From JAEZBP01 sp963832725 (GTDB lineage: Bacteria; Myxococcota_A; Polyangia; Polyangiales; Sandaracinaceae): 64,000 nucleotides of DNA. Below the pieces are notes generated by a model. The model ran no database searches. It was not told the origin of the DNA and saw nothing but the letters and a program-made list of their open reading frames with translations. Both the position numbers and the translations under genes were made by a program. The stretch is taken from positions 1,302,001 to 1,366,000 of the forward strand of contig CAWHVG010000001.1 in the NCBI GenBank assembly GCA_963832725.1, in the 5' to 3' direction. Of this stretch, positions 18,369 to 28,110 are shown in pieces (positions within the stretch are counted from its first letter, which is position 1; every line of letters starts with the position of its first letter).

Positions 18369-18397
18369 TTGACGCCCGGGGCCGGTGGAGATATCCC
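18369..18397 (+). promoter_or_regulatory. Sigma70-type promoter of tRNA-Gly
   Basis: TTGACG (18369-18374), 17-base spacer, TATCCC (18392-18397), ending 14 bases before the tRNA. Spacing matches the tRNA-Leu promoter. Confidence 0.65.
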
Positions 18398-18411
18398 TCC
18401 CCCTCCGAAAC

Positions 18412-18484
<73 letters not shown>

Positions 18485-18502
18485 CAACAGAATCGTTCTT
18501 GA

Positions 18503-18979
18503 TCACGGCCGGCTGGGAGACTGCTCCCGCCGGCCGTCTTCGTTGGTGCTCGAGCAGTGCTCCGTCAGCTCGATGTCGACGGGGAGCTCGACGCCGGGTC
18601 GGAGCCGCGCGCACAGGCACAGAGACTGGTTCGCGATCAGCGTGACGGGGCGAGAGGCCGGGACCACGCCGTCGGCACAGGTCAGCCCGCGGCTCATGTC
18701 CGCCTCGGCCTCGATCCACACGGTGTGCGCTCCCGCGGGAATTGCGAAGCGCTGCTCGCTGCCCTCGACCGGCACGCCGACGCCGTCGACTCCGACGCGG
18801 ACCGCTCGGACCGTGGCTTCGCGGCGAATCAACAGCCGAATCTCCCCACGACCCAGCTGTGGAACGGGACCCGACGCGCCGCATCCCGCGACGGCGAGCG
18901 CGACGAGAAGCACCTGCACCGTATGAGGCGCTCCTCGAGCGCTTCCATCAGGCTGATGGTGCCTACCGGGCGGGGTCAT
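18503..18979 (-). CDS. Small lipoprotein, unknown function
   Basis: A 158-residue (or about 138 if GTG 18919 is used) secreted lipoprotein. The hydrophobic stretch VQVLLVALAVAGC has a lipobox with Cys. The mature part is a compact beta-rich domain (about 60-150) with two cysteine pairs. It contains PAGAHTVWIEAEADMSRGL, reminiscent of PEGA-type 'PaG.H.v' repeats that decorate surface proteins. Its start overlaps the stop of the preceding lipoprotein gene (ATGA), indicating coupled expression. The longer N-terminus before the hydrophobic stretch is unusual for a signal peptide, so the start is uncertain. Confidence 0.65.
   Translation of the reverse strand: MTPPGRHHQPDGSARGAPHTVQVLLVALAVAGCGASGPVPQLGRGEIRLLIRREATVRAVRVGVDGVGVPVEGSEQRFAIPAGAHTVWIEAEADMSRGLTCADGVVPASRPVTLIANQSLCLCARLRPGVELPVDIELTEHCSSTNEDGRREQSPSRP
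18505..18541. terminator. Intrinsic terminator between tRNA-Gly and convergent lipoprotein gene
   Basis: Stem ACGGCCGGC-T-GGGA paired with TCCC-G-CCGGCCGT, one mismatch, short loop, followed by CTTCGTT. It serves the tRNA. The opposing lipoprotein gene ends at 18503, so the hairpin lies within its last codons. Confidence 0.75.
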
Positions 18980-20046
18980 GGACAGACGCGGAGGGCGTAG
19001 ACGCCGTCCGCGGTGCTGAAGACCGCGAGGTACGAGTAGGCGGCCCAGACGAGCTGCAGGTGGTCGATGGCAGCCGGCGAATGGAAGAGGCGGCGCGCGG
19101 AACCGGCGGGGTGCGCCGAGGGGTCGAGGTCCACGAGCTCGAGCGACGCCGTGCCGTCGGCCAGCCCGCGCGCGAGGAGCAGCGTGGCCCGGCCCTCGCG
19201 CGACAGGACGGACGTGCCCGCCAGGTTCGTCCCCGGCTCCGCCAGCACCTCGCTCCATTGCACGATGGGACCGCTCGCAGGACCGGTGCCGTCATGGGGC
19301 TCGCCCCACGCACCCCGGAAGCGGCCGTAGACGAAAAACCCCGACTCGGTCGCCGCCAGCGAGAAGAGACTCTGTTCAAAGAAGCCGGCTCCCGGGCCGA
19401 AGGTCCGCCCTGCGCGGTCCACCGCGAGCCCGGTGTAACCGGCGAGGTCGTTGTTCACCGACACGGCGAACCCCGCCTCGGTCGCCACGCCCGCCGCCGC
19501 CGACGGTGGGACATCGCTGCTCGACCGCGAGACCAGCGAGGCCGAAGCATCGAGGATGTCGAAGTGCCCCGAGCCGAAGACGTTGAACCCAGGTCCTCGC
19601 GGGATCACGAGCGCGGTGTTGCCGATGGGGTAGCGGGCGATCTCGTTCAGCAACGGATCGTATCGCCGGAGCGCGTAAGGGCCGGGCTCGACCTCGCGGC
19701 TGACTACCGCGTAGCCGACCTCCGTCGGGACCAGCTTGGCTTCCCATCCGACTTGGGTGGTCTCGAGAGGCATCCCCTCGGCGTCGAATCGGTGGAGCAC
19801 GTCCTCTGCCCTGGAGCGCCGCTGCAGCACGCCGATGTCACAACCACTGGCAGCCGCCTCGACCCACGAGTCGTGTGCGCCGCGCGAGAAGAGAGAGACT
19901 GGTCGTACGTCCCCGGCCGCACACCGTGAGGCGAGCTCCTGTGCGGCCGCGCGCGTGTCACAGACCGCTCCCGCATCGAGCGCCGCCGGCGCGGTGCGTG
20001 CGCCGCAGGCCGTGAGCAATGCGAGAAAGAGCCAACCGAAACGCAT
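18976..20046 (-). CDS. Secreted lipoprotein, possible beta-propeller
   Basis: A 356-residue lipoprotein: signal MRFGWLFLALLTACG with lipobox LTAC, an Asp/Ala-rich start of the mature chain, then about 320 residues of repeated short strands. Segments such as GYAVVSREVEPGPYALRRYD, NTALVIPRGPGFNVFGSGH and GFFVYGRFRGAWG recur every 40-50 residues, as in propeller proteins of myxobacteria. ATG 20046 is chosen because it starts the signal peptide; the frame is open upstream but there belongs to a different remnant. It is co-transcribed with the small lipoprotein downstream. No enzymatic motif is seen. Confidence 0.7.
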   Translation of the reverse strand: MRFGWLFLALLTACGARTAPAALDAGAVCDTRAAAQELASRCAAGDVRPVSLFSRGAHDSWVEAAASGCDIGVLQRRSRAEDVLHRFDAEGMPLETTQVGWEAKLVPTEVGYAVVSREVEPGPYALRRYDPLLNEIARYPIGNTALVIPRGPGFNVFGSGHFDILDASASLVSRSSSDVPPSAAAGVATEAGFAVSVNNDLAGYTGLAVDRAGRTFGPGAGFFEQSLFSLAATESGFFVYGRFRGAWGEPHDGTGPASGPIVQWSEVLAEPGTNLAGTSVLSREGRATLLLARGLADGTASLELVDLDPSAHPAGSARRLFHSPAAIDHLQLVWAAYSYLAVFSTADGVYALRVCP

Positions 20047-20257
20047 CCATCTCAGGATGCGCGCCGCCATATGCGCTGCCAAGTCCACGGCGTCCTCCGG
20101 AGTCCCCGCTCGCTCGTCGACGGCGCGCTCGAAAAGGGTCGCGGCGTCGCTCACCGCGAAGCGCGTGAAGCGCTCTCACGCCGAGGTGACCGCCGCGGGA
20201 GTGTCGCCGCACTCCGGCGGCCAACGCTCGTGGGTAGTCCTGTTGAAGGTCCTTCAT
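20044..20257 (-). pseudogene. Remnant of a small helical protein gene
   Basis: Reading from ATG 20257 gives MKDLQQDYPRALAA. After removal of one base it gives ECGDTPAAVTSA, then a TGA, and then ERFTRFAVSDAATLFERAVD and a further 25 residues in one frame. Helical periodicity and composition continue across both breaks, so this looks like one short coding sequence with a shift and a stop. It runs into the start of the downstream lipoprotein gene. I do not recognise the family. Confidence 0.35.
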
Positions 20258-20515
20258 CGACTGCTGCTTCGCTCCGAACGATGCATGGCGATGGCCGTGC
20301 CTGCCGGTGGTCGGTGGGGGGAGAGGTCCGGGCGCCATCGGATCCGCCACGTGTTCCCGAGCGTCCTTTCGGCTCGCTCCGTGGTCTCGGAGTCGGGCAA
20401 CTGCCGGTCGAACGGGACTCGCCTCTGATCGAGCCCGCGTGTCGCCGGGGAAAATCGGTGCAGGTATCCGCCGATTCCTGGAAGTGTTCCGGCGCCGACT
20501 CGTTGTCCTCAGGCC

Positions 20516-21157
20516 ATGCAAGGATCCCACACGGACGAGGGGCAACCGCGCGCGGGCAGCGGCGCGTTCGCCTGTTGGTCGGTTCGTACGAAGGTGCCCC
20601 ATCGGTCTCTCCCTCGGGCGCGAGCGGCGAAACGCGAGGACGCGCGGCTCGCGCAAGTCGCCCGTGCGTCGTGGCGTTCGGGGATCGGGGCCGTGGTCGA
20701 CGACGGGCGCCGCGTACGGATGTCCGGCCCGGTGCAGGTGCTGGCGCCGGTGAGCGAGCCGCTCTCGCAGCGTGCGGTGGGCGCATACGTGTCGCGCTGG
20801 ACGGACACTCGGCCCTGCGGCTGTCGCCCGCGCTGCCGCGAGCGGGCGACGTCGGTGACCACGGCCGTCGATGCGGGTGTGTTGGTGATCGAGCACCCGG
20901 GGCTGCGTGTTCAGATCGGATCACTGGGCGCGCCGCTCCGCGTCTGGGTCGCCGACGAGGACGAGTCGCTCGAGGAGCCGCTGATGGCGAACGACGGCGC
21001 CGTAGTGGAGGTGGTGGGAACGCTCCGGCTGCCCCATGCGACCGAGAGGCGCCCGGACTACCGCGCCGCGGACATGCGCTACGCGACGCTGGAGGGACCC
21101 GGCTGGCTCCTGCTCCGACGCGCTCGTCGGGCCGGCCCTCGGCCAACCCTGCACTGA
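20516..21157 (+). CDS. Hypothetical protein
   Basis: A 213-residue open frame whose second half looks coding: SGIGAVVDDGRRVRMSGPVQ, then PLSQRAVGAYVSRW, AGVLVIEHPGLRVQIGS and NDGAVVEVVGTLRL form alternating strands and turns. The pattern resembles GIDE-type domains of bacterial hypothetical proteins, but this is weak. The first 60 residues are Arg-rich and may not be translated; an internal start near 20700 is possible. No signal peptide or membrane helix is present. The surrounding 20258-20515 and 21158-21471 show nothing convincing. Confidence 0.45.
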   Translation: MQGSHTDEGQPRAGSGAFACWSVRTKVPHRSLPRARAAKREDARLAQVARASWRSGIGAVVDDGRRVRMSGPVQVLAPVSEPLSQRAVGAYVSRWTDTRPCGCRPRCRERATSVTTAVDAGVLVIEHPGLRVQIGSLGAPLRVWVADEDESLEEPLMANDGAVVEVVGTLRLPHATERRPDYRAADMRYATLEGPGWLLLRRARRAGPRPTLH

Positions 21158-21471
21158 CCCAACGCACCGCGAGCTCGCCCGCGGCGGGCGACGGCGACGC
21201 TGGAAGGACGGGCCCGCACCGACGATGCCTTCGCGCATGGCGGACCAGCGCATGGCGGACCAGCGCATCTCGCCGACCAGCGCATAGCGCCGGCGCGCAA
21301 CCGACGCTGCGCTCCTCTGGTTGGCGGGGCCGGCCTTCCACGGCCGCGGAACGCGCCCGCTGTCCGACGTCGGGGTGAGCCCAGCTTCGCTCCGCCACCG
21401 TGGCGGGCGCTGCGTGCCCCGCCGAGAATCGACTGCGAAGCGCGCCGGGACGTGGCATCCTCCGCCCCGCC

Positions 21472-22813
21472 ATGAGCCGTATTTATCGCACGCTTCCGCC
21501 CGCGGGGACCAAGATCGGCCTCGCGTTCTCGGGTGGCCTCGACACCCGCGCCGCCTCGCAGTGGATGGCCGACAAGGGCATCGAGGTCTACTGCTACACC
21601 GCCGATCTGGCGCAGCCGGACGAGAAGGATCCGGCCGAGATCCCGCCGATCGCGCTCGATCACGGCGCCAAGGAGGCGCGGCTGATCGACTGCAAGGAGG
21701 CGCTGATCCGAGAAGGGATCGTCGCCATCCAGTGCGGCGCGTTCCATCTCACGAGCGGCGGCAAGAAGTACTTCAACACGACGCCCCTCGGCCGCGCCGT
21801 GACGACGACCGCCATCGTCCGCGCGATGCGCGAGGACGGCGTGCACGTCTTCGGCGACGGGTCGACCCACAAGGGCAACGACATCCAGCGCTTCTTCCGC
21901 TACGGGATCCTCGTCGACCCGGAGCTGCGCATCTACAAGCCCTGGCTCGATCCGACGTTCAACGAGGAGCTCGGCGGCCGCAAGGAGATGAGCGAGTTCC
22001 TGGAGAAGGTCGGCAAGCCTTACAAGATGGGCACGGAGAAGGCCTACTCGACCGACTCCAACGCGCTCGGCGCGACGCACGAGGCGAAGGATCTGGAGCT
22101 GCTCAGCTCCGGGATGCGCATCGTGGAGCCGATCATGGGCGTGGCCCACTGGACGGAACGTCGCGATCGCGCCGGAAGAGATCGCGATCGACTTCGAGGC
22201 CGGGCTGCCCGTGGCCATCGGCGGCCAGCGCTTCGACTCGCTCTTCGAGCTCTTCGCCGAGTGCAACCGCATCGGCGGGCGGCACGGGCTCGGGATGAGC
22301 GATCAAATCGAGAACCGCGTCATCGGCGCCAAGAGCCGCGGGATCTACGAGGCGCCCGGGATGGCGCTGCTCCACATCGTGTACGAGCGGCTGCTGGCCG
22401 CGGTACACAACGAGGACACGACGGATCTCTACTTCACGCTCGGCCGCCGACTCGGCCGCCTGCTCTACGAGGGCAAGTGGTACGACCCGGAGGCGCTGAT
22501 GCTGAAGGACGCGCTGACGCGCTGGATCGCGCGCCCGATCACGGGGCGGGTGACACTGGAGCTGCGGCGCGGCGACGACTACACGCTGCTGAACACCGAG
22601 GCCGAGCACATGGCCTACGATCCGGAGAAGCTCTCGATGGAGAAGGTCGAGAGCGTGTTCACGCCCGAGGATCGGATCGGCGCGCTGGAGATGCAGACGC
22701 TCTCGCTCGGCGACAACAGGGCGCTGCTTCTTCACTACCTCGACACGGTCCGCCGCGTCGGCGCCGGCTCCAGCGACACGGCGATCGAGAAGCTCCTCGA
22801 ATCCGGAGAGTGA
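21472..22813 (+). CDS. argG: Argininosuccinate synthase, frameshift in the middle
   Basis: Condenses citrulline and aspartate to argininosuccinate using ATP (arginine biosynthesis). The N-terminal ATP pyrophosphatase motif is GLAFSGGLDTRAASQWM, followed by CYTADLAQPDE, DGSTHKGNDIQRFFRYG and KAYSTDSNALGATHEAKDLE, all typical of the long (E. coli-type) ArgG. The second part resumes in another frame with IGGRHGLGMSDQIENRVIGA, SRGIYEAPGMALLHI and MEKVESVFTPEDRIG. The break is near 22153-22160, where one base too many (or two too few) joins AHW to NVAIAPEEIAIDFEAG. Total length fits the family (about 445). As with accC, a sequence error is the simplest explanation. Confidence 0.93.
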
Positions 22814-23412
22814 GCCGAGGGCCGGCCACCGCCGAGCCGCAGCGCTTCTTCGTTTGCGCTCAACCCGCTGATTTGGCGTGATTTGCCCGCGAATTCGGGC
22901 CAATTCCGGGACGGAAACCGTCTACATCGGCATCCACGACGAGCTGAGTGTCGCTGGAGACGCTCTACTTCGACACGCGAGACGACGTGCATGCCGCCTG
23001 CGGCTCGCGACCTCGACATCCGAGCCGTCCTGCGTGCCGCCTGAGCTTTTCTACCTTGCCATCCGGAACGTCTCGGATGGCACCTGTCGCTCGCTACCGA
23101 GGCATCCACGCCGCCTCGAATGCCGCCGGTGACGACCGACCGAGGCACGCACGGCGTCCTACGTGCGACGTGTCACGCTCACCAGCGGGGATCCGCTCGT
23201 CGTGACGGGCGAAAACACGATTCGCCACGTCGATCCCGCATCACGGCGGCGCCGCGGACGGCCCTCCGAGCCAGCCTGTCGATGGCCACGAAGATCCGTA
23301 GGAATCTGGCCGGGCTCGGGTTTCCTGACGTGATCGGGGTCGGTGCGTAGAGTGGGGGCCGGAGGGGCTGGGCCTTCATGGGTGGCGCGCATGAATCGGG
23401 TAAGCTCGGAGA
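22814..23412. other. Intergenic region with an imperfect long palindrome
   Basis: No gene is seen in about 600 bases. Near the centre GCCATCCG...CGGATGGC (23065-23088) forms a tight hairpin. Complementarity appears to extend outward in patches (CGAGCCG/CGGCGTG-type words) for about 50 bases each side, like a worn long-hairpin element without CTAG ends. Confidence 0.4.
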
Positions 23413-23943
23413 ATGCGAACGCGGTTCAGCCTCGTGATCCTGAGCATGCTGGCGTGGGGGTGCGAGGTCGGCCACCTCGTTCGGCCGGACGAGCCGCTCA
23501 CCGCCAGCCACGACGCGCTCCTCGCTCTCGAAGTTCGCACCAACTACGCCGTGACGCTGAGCTTCTGTCGTGACGCCGACTACGGCGCGTGTTTCTCGAC
23601 CGGACGGCTCTCGCCCGACCAGGATGTGCTGCAGGTCTACGCGATCCCACCGGGACTCTATTGCTTGATGGCGATCTCCGTGACACCCACGGGGAGGGGC
23701 GTGATCAGGCACGATATCCCGGCGGATCGCGCGATGTGCTTCGTCACGCAGCGCGACACGATCGCCTATCCTGGCGAGCTCGAGATCTCCGCTCGCTCCG
23801 TTCAGGGGAACTGGTGGCACACCGTACCGACCTGGGTCTCGCGGGAAGACGTCGGTCCGCGGGTCTACGCCGCATACCCGAACCTGCACGGGCATCCGGT
23901 CGACGAGTCACCACCGTACCCCTATGGCGTGGATTCCCCTTGA
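23413..23943 (+). CDS. Lipoprotein of unknown function
   Basis: A 176-residue protein with signal MRTRFSLVILSMLAWGC, the Cys giving a lipobox. The mature domain is beta-rich with three further cysteines (in SFCRD, GACFS and MCFV), possibly disulfide-bonded in the periplasm or outside. It ends in a Pro/Tyr-rich segment. The gene stands alone between a 600-base spacer and the convergent DUF2330 gene. No family was recognised. Confidence 0.7.
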   Translation: MRTRFSLVILSMLAWGCEVGHLVRPDEPLTASHDALLALEVRTNYAVTLSFCRDADYGACFSTGRLSPDQDVLQVYAIPPGLYCLMAISVTPTGRGVIRHDIPADRAMCFVTQRDTIAYPGELEISARSVQGNWWHTVPTWVSREDVGPRVYAAYPNLHGHPVDESPPYPYGVDSP

Positions 23944-24044
23944 TCCGGACCGACTCCGCGCGCCCGCGGAGAGCCTCGCAGGGGGCGACGAACGTCTCGA
24001 TGCCGAGCGCGTTCGCCGCGTGACGCGCTCTCGACGAGCAAGCC

Positions 24045-26016
24045 TCAGCGGCGACGACGGATGAGCAGGACCGCGAACGCGACGAGGAGCCAGCCGGGCG
24101 CTCGGCCGCAGGCGCCGACACGACAACCGCAGGCACCACCGCTCGTCGAAGAGGCGGGCGGCGCTTCGTCGGCCGGGGCATCTTCGGGCAGCGCTTCATC
24201 GGCCGTGGCTTGGTCGGTCGTGGCTTGGTCGGTCGGGGCTTCGGCGGCGGCGATGCCGAGGGCCGGTACGCTGCCGGAGACGTAGGAGGCGAGCTGGATG
24301 CCGCCTCGGGCCACGTTCGCGAGCCCGGTGGCCGGCGCGGTGGATTGTCGCCCCGAGCCGTCGGGACGCGGGCCCCAGATGCCGCGGTGCGGATCATCGC
24401 AGGTGATCTCGCCCTCCCACGGGTGCCGGATGGCGTAGCGCGCTTGGAAGTTGTTGGCCGCCGCCGGCGTCGCCTCCTGGCTCAGGTTCCCTTCCCCGTC
24501 GGGTATCTCGCGGCCGCCGAGGATCGGATCGGCCGCGCGGAAGATCGAGATCCTCGTCGCTCCCGTCGCGGCCGTAGCGGTAGTGGAGGCGGGTGAGCAC
24601 CATGTCGTTCGCGAGCCCGGCCCGTGAACCGAACCCGGAGGGCGCACCGCCGCCGGGCATCAGCATGAAGGGGTAGGTGACGACGACGGTGGCTGCCTCG
24701 GGGGCAGGAAACGTCCATCGGTGCACGGCCTGCGCGATGCAGCTCTCGACCGCCTGGTCGCCGACGGAGCTGCTGGCGACCGACGCGGTTTGGACGCTTC
24801 CGTCCGAGCCGATGATGAAGCGGATGGAGATTCGCCCGCTCAGGCTCGGCTGCGACGTGAGCTGGTTCTCGTAGCAGAAGCGCACCTCGTTGATGTGCCG
24901 CCGGACCACCCGGCGGATGATCTCTCGCGACAGTGAGCCGCGCACCTCGGCGGCTCCCGTGCGGACGGTCCCGCCGCCGGCGGCAGCGCGGAGCTGCCCC
25001 GGGAACGCGACGTCGCCGCCGAGCGTGGCCAGGTCCTGCTCGGAGAGGAGCGAGCCGGGCGGGCAGGGATCGCAGGTCGTGGCCTGCCACGCGTACTCGG
25101 TCACGACGGCGCCCGGGTGCTGCTCGACGACCCGGTCGAAGAGGGCGGCGTAGACCTCGCCGAAGCGCTCGCGGGCGCTCTCCGCGAGATCGACGTTCGT
25201 GAGCATGGTCGCGTTCGGGCGGTTGGCGACCTCGTAGCGCTGATTGCGGGCCAGGACGTTGACGATGAGGTCCTGGGTGCCAGGGGAGTTGAACTGTCCG
25301 AGCCGGATGGGCAGGGCCAGCTCGTCGCTCTCGTAGTGGACGCGCAGCGGCGAGAGCAGGGCGTGACCGTCCTCGAAGTGAACGCGTTCGACGGCGACCT
25401 TGGCGACGAAGAACTTGGTGCCGGCCTCGACGTAGGGTCGCAGCACGGACGCGGCGCCTTCGGGGATGCGGTAGTCGTGCCCGCGCAGCCAATCTTCGAG
25501 CCCCGACGAGTCGCTCGCGCTCAGGATGACGATGTCGTACTCGCCGACCGCGAACTCGGCCTCGACGACGACCGTGGGCTGAGCGCCGCGGAGTATGCCT
25601 CCACCGCCGGCGCCGTGGCCGATGGCGCCGAGGTTCCCGAGCCCGATGGTGCCCTCCATGCCCGCGCTGCAGGGATCCTGCTCCCAGTACTCGACGAGGC
25701 GCGGCGCGGCGACGCGCTCCACCGTCTCGAAGACGTCGCGCGGGAGGGTCCTCACGTCGTCCTCGGAGAGCACCACCGGCACGGGGACGACCAGCGCGAA
25801 GTCCTCGGGCGGGCCTTGGTAGTCGTTCTGCATCGAGAGGACCGTGTGGGTCCCCTCGCGCATCAGGACGACCATGGTCGCGCTGTTCATCAGCTCGGCG
25901 TCGGCGCCGCTGACGTAGAAGCCGCAGAAGGCGCTCGCCGACGCGGGCACGATCAACGCCCCACAGAAGACGAGAAATCGAGCAATCGAAAGGTCGCGCA
26001 CAGGATGTCCTCCCAC
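24045..26016 (-). CDS. DUF2330 protein with AgmX/PglI-type domain and MYXO-CTERM tail, one-base frameshift
   Basis: A roughly 655-residue secreted protein. After a signal peptide (IARFLVFCGALIVPASASA) comes the DUF2330 domain (CGFYVSGADAELMN, then DYQGPPEDFALVVPVPVVL; about 30-360). A TonB-like AgmX/PglI C-terminal domain follows (RRVVRRHINEVRFCYE, then WTFPAPEAATVVVTYPF). The next part is in another frame: one extra base near 24546-24550 separates DGSDEDL from FRAADPILGGREIP. The tail has Glu/Ala/Asp-rich ATTDQATADEA repeats and ends CGCRVGACGR, a membrane helix and RRRR, the layout of MYXO-CTERM sorting signals. The protein is thus predicted to be surface-anchored. The function of DUF2330 is unknown. 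Confidence 0.85.
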
Positions 26017-26374
26017 CGGCGCGAGCCTATCCGGTCCCGGCGGCTCGCGAACATCGTGAATGCGGCCGAAGCCGCGTCGTCCGGGAGAGACCGAGCACCC
26101 GCTCCGAAGCTTGGAGCTGGAGACCCTCGCACGAGGAACTCCAACCGACGGGCGGAGGTTCCGCGCTCCGGCGAGACGGACGCGCGGTCGCGGTGCACTC
26201 CCGACATGTCCTCCGAGACGAGCGAACGCGGGCCCGCGTAGGTCGACTGGGATCGACGCCCGTTCGCGTTCAGCGACTGGGGAGGATCAGCGGGTCGGTC
26301 GCCAGGAGCACGGTGCGCTCGAGCGCGGCTTCGCGATGCGCGTGGCCGGCGGCGGAGACGACATCCGCGCTCGC
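26017..26374. other. Intergenic region upstream of the DUF2330 gene
   Basis: About 360 bases with no plausible gene; it separates two genes transcribed in the same (minus) direction and should contain the DUF2330 promoter. No repeats, strong hairpins or clear hexamers were noticed. Confidence 0.4.
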
Positions 26375-28048
26375 TCAGCTCGGCGGGCGCAGCACCCAGG
26401 CGGTGTGCGGTGGGATGGAGGCCGTGAAGGCGCCATCGGTCACGACGCCGACGTCGGCGTCGCTCAGGTCGTCGTGAAGGACGCCGCTGCCGAACGTCGA
26501 GGGGACGGCGATGCGCACGTCGGCGGGCCCGCTCGAGCCGAAGTGGACGATCACCAACCGGTCTCCGTCGGGATGACGGCGCCAGAACGCCAGCACCTTG
26601 GTGGAGGTCCCGCCGACGCGCTGATAGGTGCCGGTACGAAGGGCGGGCGTGTCGTTGCGCAGGTGGATCAGGCGCCGGTAGTAGGCGAGCAGCGAGCCGT
26701 CGTCGGCGCCCATCACGTCGACGTTGCGGGTCTCGTGCTCGGGCGCGAGCGCCAGGAAAGGCGTCCCCGTCGTGAACCCGGCGGTGGCGCTGGCGTCCCA
26801 CTGCATCGGCGTGCGGGCCGAGTCCCGCGAGTCGACGATCTGATCGGTGCCCGACTGCATGCCGAGCTCCTCGCCGTAGTAGACGAAGGGCACGCCCGGG
26901 AAGGTGAGCTGCGCCGCCGCCATCATCTCCAGCCCGCCCTCGTCGTGAACGGTCTGGGTGGAGCGCGGCAGGTCGTGGTTGCCGATCAGCGTGGCGAAGG
27001 TGTCGGCGCCGACGGGCATGGCCGCGACAATCTCGTCCATCGCGTTCGCCAGCGCGCGGGGGCTCTCGCTCTGACCCGCCAGCCAGTAGGAGGGCGCCTG
27101 CGTCAGCAGGAAGACCATCTGCAGCGCGTCCCCCTGCACGTACGAAGCCTCGATGTCCGCGCGGCCGAAGATCTCACCCACCATCGAGCGCTGATCGTAG
27201 CCGTCCGTGACGCCGCGCATCCGGCGGATGAAGTCGTAGGTGCCCGGCCGGTCGAGACAGAGCGGCAGGTCTTCGACGTAGCGGTTGGCGGCGTCGAGGC
27301 GGAAGCCGTCCACGCCGCGGTCGAGCCAGAAGCGCATCACGTCGAGGAGCGCGTCTTGGACCGCCGGCGTGCGGAAGTTCAGGTCCGGCTGCGCGGGATA
27401 GAACTGGTGGAAGAAGTACTGACCGCGAACGTCGTCGAGGGTCCACCAATCGGCGCCGAACACCCCGCCGGAGCCCTGGCAATTCATTCCCGGCGCGTCC
27501 GCCCACAGGAACCAGTCACCCTGCGCGCCGCCGGCGTCGCTCTCCGAGTCGGTGAACCACGGGTGCTGATTGGAAGTGTGATTGAAGACCAGGTCGAAGT
27601 AGACGTGAATGCCGCGGGCGTGAGCCTCGCTCAGGAAGGTGTCGACGTCGTCCAGCGTGCCGTAGTCCGGGTGGACGCCGACGTAGTCCGCGACGTCGTA
27701 GCCGCTGTCGGCCAGCGGCGAGGGATAGGTCGGCATGAGCCAGAGGCCCCCCACGCCGAGGTCGGCCAGGTAGTCGAGGCGGCTGGTCAGGCCGGCGAAG
27801 TCGCCGATGCCGTCGCCGTCGGAGTCCTGGAAGCTCCGCACCCAGAGCTCGTAGAAGACGGCCTGACGGTGCCAGCGCGTATCTTCCACGAAGGGTGGCG
27901 GCCCGCCGTCCGGCGCCGCACCGGCGTCGTGGACGACCTGAGCGCCGGAATCGGCCCCCGCATCGGCGCCGGCGTCCATCGACGCGTGTGGCGTTCCGCA
28001 AGCCACGAGCCAGAGCAACCACACGATCGACGACGCCCGCATCCGCAT
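26375..28048 (-). CDS. Secreted GH13 alpha-glucosidase/alpha-amylase-type lipoprotein
   Basis: A 557-residue glycoside hydrolase of family 13, acting on alpha-glucosidic bonds. The signal MRMRASSIVWLLWLVACG ends in a lipobox and is followed by an Asp/Ala/Gly linker, so the enzyme is tethered outside the inner membrane. The (beta/alpha)8 barrel motifs are complete: DLVFNHTS (region I), GFRLDAANR with nucleophile Asp (II), MVGEIFG with acid/base Glu (III) and IGNHDLPR with the third Asp (IV). SARTPMQWD and the C-terminal all-beta domain resemble oligo-1,6-glucosidase/trehalose-synthase-like members. Exact specificity is not deducible. ATG 28048 starts the signal peptide. Confidence 0.92.
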   Translation of the reverse strand: MRMRASSIVWLLWLVACGTPHASMDAGADAGADSGAQVVHDAGAAPDGGPPPFVEDTRWHRQAVFYELWVRSFQDSDGDGIGDFAGLTSRLDYLADLGVGGLWLMPTYPSPLADSGYDVADYVGVHPDYGTLDDVDTFLSEAHARGIHVYFDLVFNHTSNQHPWFTDSESDAGGAQGDWFLWADAPGMNCQGSGGVFGADWWTLDDVRGQYFFHQFYPAQPDLNFRTPAVQDALLDVMRFWLDRGVDGFRLDAANRYVEDLPLCLDRPGTYDFIRRMRGVTDGYDQRSMVGEIFGRADIEASYVQGDALQMVFLLTQAPSYWLAGQSESPRALANAMDEIVAAMPVGADTFATLIGNHDLPRSTQTVHDEGGLEMMAAAQLTFPGVPFVYYGEELGMQSGTDQIVDSRDSARTPMQWDASATAGFTTGTPFLALAPEHETRNVDVMGADDGSLLAYYRRLIHLRNDTPALRTGTYQRVGGTSTKVLAFWRRHPDGDRLVIVHFGSSGPADVRIAVPSTFGSGVLHDDLSDADVGVVTDGAFTASIPPHTAWVLRPPS

Positions 28049-28110
28049 CCCGCTACGGTGCCACAGACTCGGCAGAGCCGGGAGCGGGTCGTGCGGCATC
28101 CCACTCGCGA

